DNA of 64,000 nt, taken from positions 1,302,001 to 1,366,000 of the forward strand of contig JAWNGF010000011.1 in the NCBI GenBank assembly GCA_037039685.1. The letters run 5' to 3'. Below, one piece after another: positions 28,259-37,643 of this stretch. Source of the DNA: Ceratobasidium sp. AG-K. Its lineage: Eukaryota > Basidiomycota > Agaricomycetes > Cantharellales > Ceratobasidiaceae. Below the pieces are notes generated by a model. The model saw nothing but the letters and a program-made list of their open reading frames with translations, did not search any database and was not told the origin of the DNA. A program made the position numbers and the translations under genes. Position 1 is the stretch's first letter; every line of letters starts with the position of its first letter.

Positions 28259-30537
28259 AAGAAACCGGCAACGGAAACAATGTACTTTAGAGCGACAAAT
28301 GAATCTACCATTGTTTACGCGAACGTTACCGGAATCACAGAACCTATCCCAACCCTCATTGATTCTGGAGCATCAAAAAACTTCCTGGACATTTTGTGGG
28401 CTCGGTCCAACAACATTCCACTCATAGAACTCTCCACTCCTAGAAGAGTAATTGGTATCCAAGGGAAAGAACTCTCTCACCAAATTCGTTTCAAAGCAAA
28501 GCTGGAACTGGAAGTGGAGGGAAGAACTTTCAAACAAATCTTCTTAGCTATGCCCACTGGAGAAACTAAACTCATCCTAGGATTGGAATGGTTAGAAGAA
28601 TCAAACCCTATCATCGATTGGAAAACAAAGCACATATCATGGCGGGCAGAAGCCATTCAAGCAAGGACAGCCTCAATAGACGACCTGCCTGAGGAATTCA
28701 AAGAATTTGCCGACGTCTTTAGCGAAGAAAAATTCAAGAGAATCCCAGATCACCGCCCATACGACTGTGCCATCGACTTCAAGGAAGGAGCCGAGCTCCC
28801 GAAACCAGCCAGACCTATCCCACTCTCTCCAGCAGAGTCAATTGCACTGAGAGAATACTTGGATGAAGAAATGGCAGCGGGGAAAATTCGACCAAGCAAA
28901 TCACCCATTGCATCACCTTGCTTCTTTGTCAAAAAGCCAATCGATCCCAAGAATCCAGGGGCAGTTCGGCAACTACGACTTGTTCAAGATCTTAGGGGAG
29001 TAAACACCATTACGAAGGACGACAGATTCCCAATGCCCCTAATGGAAGACCTCTTGGATAAAATCAAGGACGCAAAAATTTTCTCCAAAATCGATTTACG
29101 CATGGGTTTCAACAATATCAGAATCAAGGAAGGAGACGAATGGAAGACAGCCTTCAGAACAAAAGAAGGACTGTTCGAATATGTTGTCATGCCTTTTGGA
29201 CTGAAGAACGCGCCCGCCATCTTCCAAAGATATATGAATCACATTTTCCATGATCTTATCGACGTATGCGTCATAGTATACATTGACGACATCCTTGTCT
29301 TCTCTAAGGACAGAAGCCAACATACCGTGGATGTCAGAAAAGTACTGAAGATCTTACTGGAGGAGAATCTTTTTGCAAAGCTTCCAAAATGCGAGTTCTT
29401 CGTCACCAAATTGACATATACTGGACTTGGAATCAGCGATTCAGGCATCTCTATGGAGGAAGAAAAAGTAAGGGCAATAAAGGAATGGAAGGAGCCAAGA
29501 ACGGTCAAGCAAGTACAGGCGTTCCTAGGATTCGCAAATTTTTACCGAAGATTTGTACCAAATTTCAGCCGATTAGCAAAACCCCTGACAACCTTGACAA
29601 GAAAGGAGAACAAATGGGAATGGGGAAACAATCAGCAGGAAGCTTTTGAAGCCCTGAAAGCGGAAATCAGCAAGGAACCCACTCTACGCCATCCGAACCC
29701 TGACAAACCCTTCTTCTTGGAAACAGACGCAAGTGGAATAGCAATGGGAGCAATCCTGTCGCAAAGGCAAGATGATGGCTATCTACACCCTATCGCTTTT
29801 CTGTCAAAATCTTTCAACAAGGCTCAGCTCAACTATGACGTCCACGACAAGGAACTTATCGCAATTATAGAATCTTTAACACATTGGAGGCTGTACCTTG
29901 AAGGAACAAGGGACCCTATCACCATCTACACCGATCATAGGAACCTACAATTCTGGAAGGAAGCAAGAACGTTCAACCGCCGACACGCAAGATGGCACCA
30001 ATTACTTGCTTCTTATAACTTTGACATCATATATCGCCCTGGCATCCTGTCATCAAAACCGGACCTGTTGTCAAGACGGTCAGACCATGAAGATATTCCA
30101 ACGCCTGAACAAGTTATGATTTCCGTTGAAAGGTTCAAAGGATTTATGGGACAAGTAGACACAAACATCATAGAAACTATCAAGGAGGCTCAGGAAACAG
30201 ATGAAGGATTGGCGCAAATCAAAGAAATCTGCAAGTCAAGGGAAACGTTACCAAAAACCCTACAACACAGCGCAAAAGATTATGATTTCAAGGAGGGACT
30301 ATTATGGTTCAAAGGAAGGATCTACGTGCCGGAAGATAGGGAATCCAGACTGGCCATCATGCGAGTTCATCATGACTCAAAAATCGCAGGACATCAAGGA
30401 CAAGCTAGAACACTGGAACTAATATCAAGAAGGTACTTCTGGCCAGGGATGAAGCAAAGCATAAACAGATACGTGGAATCCTGCGAGACCTGCCAGCGGA
30501 CAAAGGGATCAAAGTCAATAGTCCCGATCAAGCCTCT
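28244..30537 (+). CDS. pol: Pol of A4, first part (protease, RT, RNase H, zinc domain), split by B1
   Basis: Pol is open from the frameshift site to the B1 insertion. It has protease DSGAS, RT with FSKIDLRMGF and YIDD, RNase H with TDASG and YTDHRNLQFW, and the integrase zinc domain (HHDSKIAGH..., CETCQRTK). B1 inserted at KPL, between the zinc domain and the integrase core; the rest continues at 37649. The duplicated CCTCT flanks the insertion. As it stands the reading frame runs into the B1 LTR and ends at 30583. Confidence 0.92.
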
Positions 30538-30961
30538 TGTCACAACCCTAGCCAAACCTTGGAGGCCGAGACTCCACAGGTAGTGATGATGGGATTGGGG
30601 CGGCAGCTAAGGCCTAAGTGAGTCACGCGGTTGTGTGAGGGGAAAACAACAAGAGAACAAGTCTTGTGGGGGCAAGACTTGTGTTGCTGGTATATATACT
30701 AACTACTGTGGCTATGTACAATAGGAAGCAGGCGACAAGGGAAGACAAAAGGAGAAAAGGCAAGAGTCCGAGGGAAGCGAGGACAGAACAAAGGAAACGT
30801 GGTAAGTCCATGGGCGCCAAGGGAAAACTGGGACTAGCCAGGCAGGCATGTCCCGCGGTCATGGCTTACATAAAGGCGACTATATGCGCCAAGGCGAGGA
30901 GAACGAGACCAAACACGGGCCAAACAGAACACAGAAGAGAAAAAAGGAAAAGGTCGTGACA
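30538..30961 (-). repeat. 3' LTR of B1
   Basis: This is a 424-bp LTR. The polypurine tract TAAAAGGGGGGGTAG (minus strand) adjoins it at 30962-30976. Confidence 0.95.
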
Positions 30962-30973
30962 CTACCCCCCCTT

Positions 30974-31459
30974 TTAGGCCGGGGCATCGACATCAGAAGA
31001 AACAGGGGAAACTAAGACAAACTCCTCCCCATCGTCCAGCACCAATGGGTCCTCTGCTGACCCAACCCCTTTCCAGACCCCATAATCCTCCTCCTCATCC
31101 GTCAAGTCGACGATGGCGTCCTGCTTATCAGGCTCCTCCTCGGTGAGGTCGATGTATTCGGTGCATGCCCGTGCCCTGGCTTTGCGGTAGGCGTTGACAA
31201 TCTCGACGTGATCGTGGATGTCGGCCATGTCGTGAGCCAGCCAGTTGCGCCAGCGGACGAGGGGCATACCGCAGAAGGAGCGGCGGGGGCGAGAGCGCTC
31301 ATAGCGCGCAGAAGTGATGAAGTAGAATGACTGGCGGAGTCCGTCGTGCCAGTACAATCCTTCCTCGAGGTTGACGCAAGTGAGGGACCTCTTGAAAGAG
31401 GCTGAGCAGGTGAAGGCGTCGTTGTAGACGCGGACAGTGGTGTTGGCGAAGCGAGACAT
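30974..31459 (-). CDS. ORF3 of B1, family B accessory protein, 161 aa
   Basis: It starts MSRFANTT and ends VDAPA, with its stop at the polypurine tract. The first 100 residues are basic and aromatic (SFKRSL, YWHDG, PLVRWRNW). The last 60 are acidic and contain YIDLTEEE (about 102-109), IVDLTDEEED (116-125) and PLVLDDGEE (138-146), three close matches to the SUMO-interaction motif (hydrophobic core next to acidic residues). TATAAAAG lies 91 nt upstream of the ATG. It overlaps pol in the -1 frame. The function is unknown; a nuclear partner role is inference. Confidence 0.7.
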   Translation of the reverse strand: MSRFANTTVRVYNDAFTCSASFKRSLTCVNLEEGLYWHDGLRQSFYFITSARYERSRPRRSFCGMPLVRWRNWLAHDMADIHDHVEIVNAYRKARARACTEYIDLTEEEPDKQDAIVDLTDEEEDYGVWKGVGSAEDPLVLDDGEEFVLVSPVSSDVDAPA

Positions 31460-34400
31460 GGCGCTGAAGTGGGTGTACGAGTAGGTGGTTTAAGCGCAAG
31501 AGGAACCGAAGTAAGAACTTGTTGATGAGGGACTTGGATTCCCGCTGCCTCTTTTATACGCTTTGCACGACGGCTGGGCTGTTCCTCTTTTTCTCCGGCG
31601 GCCGAATTACCCTTTGTTTCCTCATGGCGGCGCTTCCTCGTAACTTTGGGAACTTCCTTGATGGCTTCTGGATGTTCCCTGTGGAATTTGCTAATGAGTT
31701 CTGATGCGTTACCAAGGTTTCCCAAGGGTTCCCACGAATTGTGTTCCGTTGTGTAGCCTTTCCATTTGACAAGATACTTCAGGATGCCTTTCTCTATTTT
31801 GGAACTTTGAATGGTTTCAACCTCGTATTCCTCTTCTCCTTCAGGTGTCTCAATTGATGGTGGTGGCTTGACAACACGTCCCTCAATCTCATCTTCTTCG
31901 TACTTGGCAAGGCGAGATACATTGACTACTGGGTGTATGGTCATGGATGGAGGAAGTTCCAGTTTGTACGCGTTTTTTCCGATTGCTTCCAAGATTGTGA
32001 AGGGGCCCAAACGCTTATGAGAGAGTTTGATTGATGGCCGGTTTGAAGGAATGTGATCGTGACTGAGCCAAACTTTATCTCCAATGATGAAAGGATCCCC
32101 ACGGCGCCGTTGATCCGCGTATTCCTTATCTTGTTCCTTGCTCAAGGTCAGGCTTGCCTTAGCTTCTTCCAGATTGTCATGGATGCGTTGAGCATGAGCC
32201 GAGGCTTCCGGAACTGAGCCATCTTCCACTGGTGTACCATCTATGGAAGGATGTCGTGCCGTGTTGGCAAAGAAAGGGGTCATGCCAATACTTGAGTGGA
32301 AGGAATTGTTGTAAGCAAATTCGGCAAAGGGAAGCAGAGAAGCCCAGTCATGCTGCCTGAACGACACATAGGTTCTCAAAAAGGCTTCTATCATCTGATT
32401 GATTCGTTCTGTTTGGCCATCCGTCTCAGGGTGATAGGCTGTGGAGAGTCTGGGTCTAATCTTCAGGGCCTGATAGAGCTCCTTCATGAATTTTGACGCG
32501 AAGGTGGGGCCTCGATCTGATACAACAGTCTCTGGAGTACCGTGCAACTTCCAACAATGTTCCATGAAGAGTTCTGCTAGCTTTGGGGACGTGGTCTTCT
32601 CGGTACAGGGGATGAAATGTGCCATTTTAGTGAGCGTATCGACAATGACCAAAATGGAGTCTAGGCTCCTTGATAGGGGTAGCTTGACAATCATGTCAAC
32701 CGAGATGTGTTGCCAAGGTTTAGAGGGAAGTTCCAGAGGTTGCAATTCTCCTAGGGGGCGCTGATTGATCGGTTTGCTTCGTTGGCACAAATCACAAGAT
32801 GACACGTATTTGTTAATGAATGCCTTCATTGATGGCCACCAATATTCCCGCTTGATTAGTTCCAAAGTCTTGGCTTGTCCCATGTGACCGGCTGCCTTGT
32901 TGTCGTGGTGTAGCTCTAGGATTTGTCGTTTCGTCTCGTTGTTGTTGGGAACATAGATCCGCCCCTTCCTATACAGCATGTTATTCCGAATTGTCCAATC
33001 TTCGAATTCCTTTTGAACTGTAGCGGGTGCTTTCTCGGGTCGATTGCTGAGGAAGGCCCAAATGGACTGGGTGTATTCGTCACTTGGCAGTTGCTTCTGA
33101 ATGGAAGAATGAATTTCCGCTGTTGATGCCATGCCAGTAGGTGATTCTTCTGCCGAATTGATGAAGATGTGGGGAGCGAGCAAAGGTTTTTGAGGGACTA
33201 CTCCCCCTTCTAGGTCATGGTCGCTTCGTCGGCTGAGTGCATCGGCTTTTCCATTAAGTCCACCAGCCCGATACTTGATCTGGAAATTGAATTCTGACAG
33301 GAAGACGGCCCATCTGTTCTGTCGCTTGGTAACGATTTTCGATGTCATAAAATATTCCAGATTCTTGTGATTGGTAATAAGTAGTACCGGAATTTCAGTT
33401 CCTTCCAATAGATGGCGCCATTCTTTAAAGGCCTTAATGATTGCCAAAAGTTCCTTATCAAAAATATCGTAGTTCCGCTCCGCTGGTGACAGGCTTTTGG
33501 ACATGAAGGCGACAGGGTGAAGTTTGTTATCCGTCCCATATTGGCTGAGGACTGCTCCTGTGGCCTTGTCTGATGCATCGCACTCAATGATGAATCCCTT
33601 TTCTTGATCCGGTTGCAGTAGTATCGGTGCTTGTTGGAATTCTTGAATTATTCGCTCAAAGCTGGCCTGTGTTTCCTTGGTCCATTCCCAGGGTTTCCCT
33701 TTCATTGTTAAGTCATAGAGAGGTCGCACTATGTGGGTATAGCCTTGGATAAATCGCCGATAGAAGTTTGCAAACCCTAGGAATGTTTGTACATCTGTAA
33801 CGTTTTTGGGAACGGGCCACCTCTTGATCGCTGACACCTTTTCTTCTTGCATTTCAACAACTTCTCCCGAGATTACCAGACCCAGATAGTCAACCTTTGA
33901 AACATGGAACGAGCACTTCTTGAGGGAGCAATATAGACCCAGGCGTTGTAATTGACGAAGTACTTCTTTCACATGAGATGGATGTTCTTCAGGTTCTTTG
34001 GAGAAGATTAAGATGTCGTCAATGTAGATTTCCACGTAGACTCCTTTAATGTCCCTGAACTCCATGTCCATCATATTCTGGAATGTTGCTGGAGCATTGG
34101 TCAGGCCAAACGGCATAACTTTGGTTTCAAACAGGCCATATTTAGTTCTAAAGGCCGTTTTGTATACGTCTTCTTCTGCGACCCTGACTAGGTTGTAGCC
34201 CGATTTCAGATCTAATTTGGTAAAGATCTTGGCCCCTTTGACTCGCTCAATCAGGTCATCCGTTCGGGGTAGGGGGTATCGGTTCTTCTTTGTCCACCTG
34301 TTAAGGTACCGATAATCCATGCATAATCTTGGTGGTTGGGGTACGCCATCGATGTCGTGACGGCGGACAAACATAACTGGTGATGCCCATTGAGAAGTTG

Positions 34401-35085
34401 AGGGAACGATGAAGCCTTTTTCCAGGTTCTCGTCGATCCAGGCCTTTAGGATTCTATCTTCCTCCTTGGTTAATGAGTAAACAACCCCAATTTTGGGTTT
34501 TGCACCAGATTCGAGTTCAATTTTGAGATCATAGGGCCGGTGAGGGGGAAGTTTATCAACCTCCTTGGCGACAAAGACATCCTGGAATTCAAGGTATTTG
34601 TCGGGAAGTTTTCCCACTATTCCCCCTTCTATGGCGTTGAGATTTTCACACAGGCATTCCGACACGCAGAACTCCGAGTTGAACTCCAATGTCCCTTTTG
34701 ACCAATTGATTTGAGGGTTATGCTTCTTCAACCAAGGGATTCCCAAGACCACAGTGTGCCGTCCTAAGGGTGCCACATCGCATGTGATTTCTTCGACGTG
34801 ATCATTCATGATGACATGGAAAGTTGCTTCCCGCTCGATTAGTCCATTTGCAATTGGGCGTCCATCTATAACTTGTACCCGTCGTGCCACTTTTTTCTTT
34901 TTCGTAGGGATTTTGTGTTTAGAGATATATTCAGAATTGATGAAGTTCCCGGAGGCGCCGGAATCAATCATAGCAACGGTGATAAGGTTTTTCAGGCTTT
35001 CGATCGTTATTGGCACACGGAGTTGGTCTGCGTATTCGGTGGAACATAGATATAATTCGTTTACAGACTGATTACGATTCTCCAT
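31102..35085 (-). CDS. pol: Pol polyprotein of B1
   Basis: There are 1327 codons from ATG 35085, with the frame open upstream to the frameshift site. The order is retropepsin (DSGAS at 41), RT (FTKLDLKSGY, FGLTNAP, YIDD at 354-357), RNase H (ECDAS), integrase zinc domain (HHDNKAAG, CDLCQRSK), DDE core with DTLTKMAHF, SDRGPTF and TDGQTERINQ, a GPFTI-type motif, and a chromodomain (EEYEVE, WKGY, NSWEP). A basic stretch (TRKRRHEE, RRAKRIK) may be a nuclear signal. The last roughly 120 codons are Ser/Thr/Pro-rich and overlap ORF3. Reverse transcription and integration are family functions. Confidence 0.93.
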   Translation of the reverse strand: MENRNQSVNELYLCSTEYADQLRVPITIESLKNLITVAMIDSGASGNFINSEYISKHKIPTKKKKVARRVQVIDGRPIANGLIEREATFHVIMNDHVEEITCDVAPLGRHTVVLGIPWLKKHNPQINWSKGTLEFNSEFCVSECLCENLNAIEGGIVGKLPDKYLEFQDVFVAKEVDKLPPHRPYDLKIELESGAKPKIGVVYSLTKEEDRILKAWIDENLEKGFIVPSTSQWASPVMFVRRHDIDGVPQPPRLCMDYRYLNRWTKKNRYPLPRTDDLIERVKGAKIFTKLDLKSGYNLVRVAEEDVYKTAFRTKYGLFETKVMPFGLTNAPATFQNMMDMEFRDIKGVYVEIYIDDILIFSKEPEEHPSHVKEVLRQLQRLGLYCSLKKCSFHVSKVDYLGLVISGEVVEMQEEKVSAIKRWPVPKNVTDVQTFLGFANFYRRFIQGYTHIVRPLYDLTMKGKPWEWTKETQASFERIIQEFQQAPILLQPDQEKGFIIECDASDKATGAVLSQYGTDNKLHPVAFMSKSLSPAERNYDIFDKELLAIIKAFKEWRHLLEGTEIPVLLITNHKNLEYFMTSKIVTKRQNRWAVFLSEFNFQIKYRAGGLNGKADALSRRSDHDLEGGVVPQKPLLAPHIFINSAEESPTGMASTAEIHSSIQKQLPSDEYTQSIWAFLSNRPEKAPATVQKEFEDWTIRNNMLYRKGRIYVPNNNETKRQILELHHDNKAAGHMGQAKTLELIKREYWWPSMKAFINKYVSSCDLCQRSKPINQRPLGELQPLELPSKPWQHISVDMIVKLPLSRSLDSILVIVDTLTKMAHFIPCTEKTTSPKLAELFMEHCWKLHGTPETVVSDRGPTFASKFMKELYQALKIRPRLSTAYHPETDGQTERINQMIEAFLRTYVSFRQHDWASLLPFAEFAYNNSFHSSIGMTPFFANTARHPSIDGTPVEDGSVPEASAHAQRIHDNLEEAKASLTLSKEQDKEYADQRRRGDPFIIGDKVWLSHDHIPSNRPSIKLSHKRLGPFTILEAIGKNAYKLELPPSMTIHPVVNVSRLAKYEEDEIEGRVVKPPPSIETPEGEEEYEVETIQSSKIEKGILKYLVKWKGYTTEHNSWEPLGNLGNASELISKFHREHPEAIKEVPKVTRKRRHEETKGNSAAGEKEEQPSRRAKRIKEAAGIQVPHQQVLTSVPLALKPPTRTPTSAPCLASPTPLSASTTTPSPAQPLSRGPSLASTSRKDCTGTTDSASHSTSSLLRAMSALAPAAPSAVCPSSAGATGWLTTWPTSTITSRLSTPTAKPGHGHAPNTSTSPRRSLISRTPSST
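31551..31558 (-). promoter_or_regulatory. Internal TATA element upstream of B1 ORF3
   Basis: TATAAAAG on the minus strand lies inside pol, 91 nt before the ORF3 ATG. Family A copies have TATAAAAG or GATAAAAG 94-97 nt before theirs. A separate ORF3 mRNA is inferred. Confidence 0.5.
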
Positions 35086-35104
35086 GGCAACACGATCTAA
35101 TTCT

Positions 35105-35148
35105 GTCTTCAGGGCGCCTGATGCTCCCTTCAGACACTGCCTTTTCCC
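35105..35148 (-). promoter_or_regulatory. -1 frameshift signal of B1
   Basis: GGGAAAA is the complement of 35142-35148, with 6-nt spacer GGCAGT. Arms GTCTGAAGGG (35126-35135) and CCCTGAAGAC (35105-35114) are the same as in B2. Confidence 0.82.
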
Positions 35149-36812
35149 GACTCCTCATCAGAGACTTCTTCCAGAGCGGCTATCTTGACGACGCAATTTT
35201 TCGCGATGTGGCCCTTCTTCTGGCAGCGGTAACAAGTGAGTTCTGAACTACTGGTTGCTGCCATTTCAATTCCTGCGACCGTGCGGGTGTTTAGGCGAAG
35301 GTAGGGGAATGGGAGTTCGCTCTCAGAGCCATCTTCCCATTTGATGGTGGGAATTTTGAAGCCCTTCTTGTTGTTCCCAATTTTTGTAATTTGTCCCCTG
35401 GTTGCGCCCTTTGGTCCCATGGTATACACCCTGTCTCCCTCCTTGAATTGTGTCTTCTGCGCTGTTGCGCTCGTGGTCACCTTCTTGAAGGTTCCGCTCG
35501 ATGTCGCCTTCTCCAGGCCCTTGGCCTTTTTCTCCAGATTTCGTGCAATAAGGCTTGCATCAATCCTAGACGCGTGATTCATCAACTGTGTGAGGGAAAT
35601 AATGTGGCGATCAATGCTCTGAATTGACATGACGTCCTGGATTTCGTCTTTGAGCCCTGAGTAAAAATCGTCTTTGAGGGTGGCCTCATTGTAACCCAAG
35701 GCGCTGGAATAGGTTCGGAAATTCGAAATGTAGTCGACCACTGACTTGGTTTGTTTCAGATTTCGATATTTTTGCCGATAAACTTCCGCTTGCTCTACTT
35801 CGCCAAAGGCTTCTTCGAAGGCTTCCTCGAAAAGGGTCATGTCGTTAAGGATAGGTTGAGGGATGCCAGACATTTCTTTCTCAAGGAATGGGCGAATCCA
35901 TTCCCTGGCTTCCCCCCTTAGGTACGAGACAACAAAGAGGATCTGCTGATCTACTGTATTGTAACGCAACTCCGAAGTACTGATGTAGAGGTTACAGGCG
36001 AAGGTAAAGTCCCTAGCCTTCTGACCGCGTTCGCCATTGTATTCGGGAGGTTTGCTGGCTGAACTCTTTTTAGCAGTTCGAGGAGCAGTGGGGGTTATAC
36101 CCTGAGTGGCGACGGGAGCTGAACCAAGTGTGAATCGTCCAGTGGAGCTTCCTAGTGCTTGTTGATTGAGGGGAGTCCCGCCCGGGGGTTGCGATACGCC
36201 AGGATTTGCTCCTGTTCCTTGGTTACGAGGTTGATAAGCGCACCCTCCTGCTTGAAGAATTAGAATGTCCATGTCGTTCTGCATGGTATTGAGGAGCGCT
36301 TGATTTGTTTGAACATCGGCTTGAGTGGCCTGAATACTTTGTAGGTTGAGGTCGCCATCTCCTGCATTCCAGAGTACCCATTGATGAATGTTGTCAACGC
36401 GTCTGTTCGTGATTTCGACCCATTGCGCTATTTCGAGTAGGAACGCGGCAATGTCTTCATTAGTGGTTCCGCAATTGTTGTACCATTGACCATTTTCCAA
36501 CTGGTCTTCGATATATTGGTCCGATGGTATCGTCTCCACTCGTCCACTAGCTTCTGGGGGTTGAAGATCCCCAGTGCGCATGGAGGCGTTATCGCGATTT
36601 GCATTGGGCGGAGATGATGTAGCCGCTGGGGCTCCAACACCAAAGGAAACTTGATGTGACTCCGTTCCCTGGACCGTAGGATCCGATCGACTGGTCCCTG
36701 CGTCACCGGACATGATGTTGGTTGCACTTGGAACTTGGGATGTAGATCGGCCTAGACCGAAGGTTGTTCTGATGCGTCCTGCCACTGATCCCTCTCCTGG
36801 GTAGATTGACAT
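35130..36812 (-). CDS. gag: Gag polyprotein of B1
   Basis: This 560-aa ORF starts MSIYPGEGS. It has a polar N-terminal region, a capsid domain (about 250-430; KPPEYNGERGQKARDF), a 50-residue insert (GDRVYTMGPKGATRG to LPFPYL), and one knuckle CYRCQKKGHIAKNC near 535. It ends SGKGSV. It is uninterrupted. The insert between capsid and knuckle is also in B2 and the old B3, so it is an established part of family B Gag. Confidence 0.92.
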   Translation of the reverse strand: MSIYPGEGSVAGRIRTTFGLGRSTSQVPSATNIMSGDAGTSRSDPTVQGTESHQVSFGVGAPAATSSPPNANRDNASMRTGDLQPPEASGRVETIPSDQYIEDQLENGQWYNNCGTTNEDIAAFLLEIAQWVEITNRRVDNIHQWVLWNAGDGDLNLQSIQATQADVQTNQALLNTMQNDMDILILQAGGCAYQPRNQGTGANPGVSQPPGGTPLNQQALGSSTGRFTLGSAPVATQGITPTAPRTAKKSSASKPPEYNGERGQKARDFTFACNLYISTSELRYNTVDQQILFVVSYLRGEAREWIRPFLEKEMSGIPQPILNDMTLFEEAFEEAFGEVEQAEVYRQKYRNLKQTKSVVDYISNFRTYSSALGYNEATLKDDFYSGLKDEIQDVMSIQSIDRHIISLTQLMNHASRIDASLIARNLEKKAKGLEKATSSGTFKKVTTSATAQKTQFKEGDRVYTMGPKGATRGQITKIGNNKKGFKIPTIKWEDGSESELPFPYLRLNTRTVAGIEMAATSSSELTCYRCQKKGHIAKNCVVKIAALEEVSDEESGKGSV

Positions 36813-37219
36813 GAGCTATAATAAATGCGCTTCCTGGTGCGCTGCGACCAAATATGGCTAGTACTTGTTGTTGAAGAGAAAATCCCCTGGGTAGAGATGG
36901 ATAGTAGGGGGAACCTAGTCGACGGTAGGTTCAAGGCGAGGGTCTCAGCGATCCTTGTTCCAATAGAATATGTAAGCAGTGCTTCCTGATTAGGTGGCAA
37001 CGGCTCAGTGATATCAGAGGATAGGGGATGTCTTCGACAGGCTAATGGATGCGAGCTGCAATATGCCTCGACGTGTAAATGATGCAGGGGAGATATAGGG
37101 GTGTTAGCTATCAATGGTGAAGGGTGTGCAATTGCTCAGAGATATCCCGGTGATGATAAACCTGGTTCCGACAGCGACGAGGGCTGTATCCGCGGCGAAG
37201 GCGACAAGACTTGTTCTAG
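36813..37219 (-). other. Untranslated leader and primer-binding site of B1
   Basis: This is a 407-bp leader. AGAACAAGTCTTGT (minus strand; complement of 37204-37217) begins 2 nt after the LTR and is the exact reverse complement of ACAAGACTTGTTCT in the LTR (complement of 37336-37349), a 14-nt self-priming match. No ORF is supported in the rest. Confidence 0.75.
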
Positions 37220-37643
37220 TGTCACAACCCTAGCCGAACCTTGGAGGCCGAGACTCCACAGGTAGTGATGATGGGATTGGGGCGGCAGCTAAGGCCTAAG
37301 TGAGTCACGCGGTTGTGTGAGGGGAAAACAACAAGAGAACAAGTCTTGTGGGGGCAAGACTTGTGTCGCTGGTATATATACTAACTACTGTGGCTATGTA
37401 CAATAGGAAGCAGGCGACAAGGGAAGACAAAAGGAGAAAAGGCAAGAGTCCGAGGGAAGCGAGGACAGAACAAAGGAAACGTGGTAAGTCCATGGGCGCC
37501 AAGGGAAAACTGGGACTAGCCAGGCAGGCATGTCCCGCGGTCATGGCTTACATAAAGGCGACTATATGCGCCAAGGCGAGGAGAACGAGACCAAACACGG
37601 GCCAAACAGAACACAGAAGAGAAAAAAGGAAAAGGTCGTGACA
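37220..37643 (-). repeat. 5' LTR of B1
   Basis: This is a 424-bp LTR. On the minus strand it has TATATATA, then the hairpin and the self-primer segment. It differs from the 3' LTR at two C/T positions. Confidence 0.95.

Larger units (their letters stand above)
30538..37643 (-). mobile_element. Ty3/gypsy element B1 (family B), complete and apparently intact
   Basis: This 7106-bp element has 424-bp LTRs with two C/T differences by my count and the 5-bp TSD CCTCT (30533-30537 and 37644-37648). Gag, pol and ORF3 are uninterrupted, and the RT, RNase H and integrase residues are present. It is the best candidate for an active family B copy. It lies inside A4, which lies inside A5, so it is the latest event in this stack. 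Confidence 0.95.

Noticed and set aside
30666..30959. 97-codon basic ORF in the family B LTR, also at 37348-37641
   Set aside because: Antisense to the LTR transcript, present only because both LTRs are identical.
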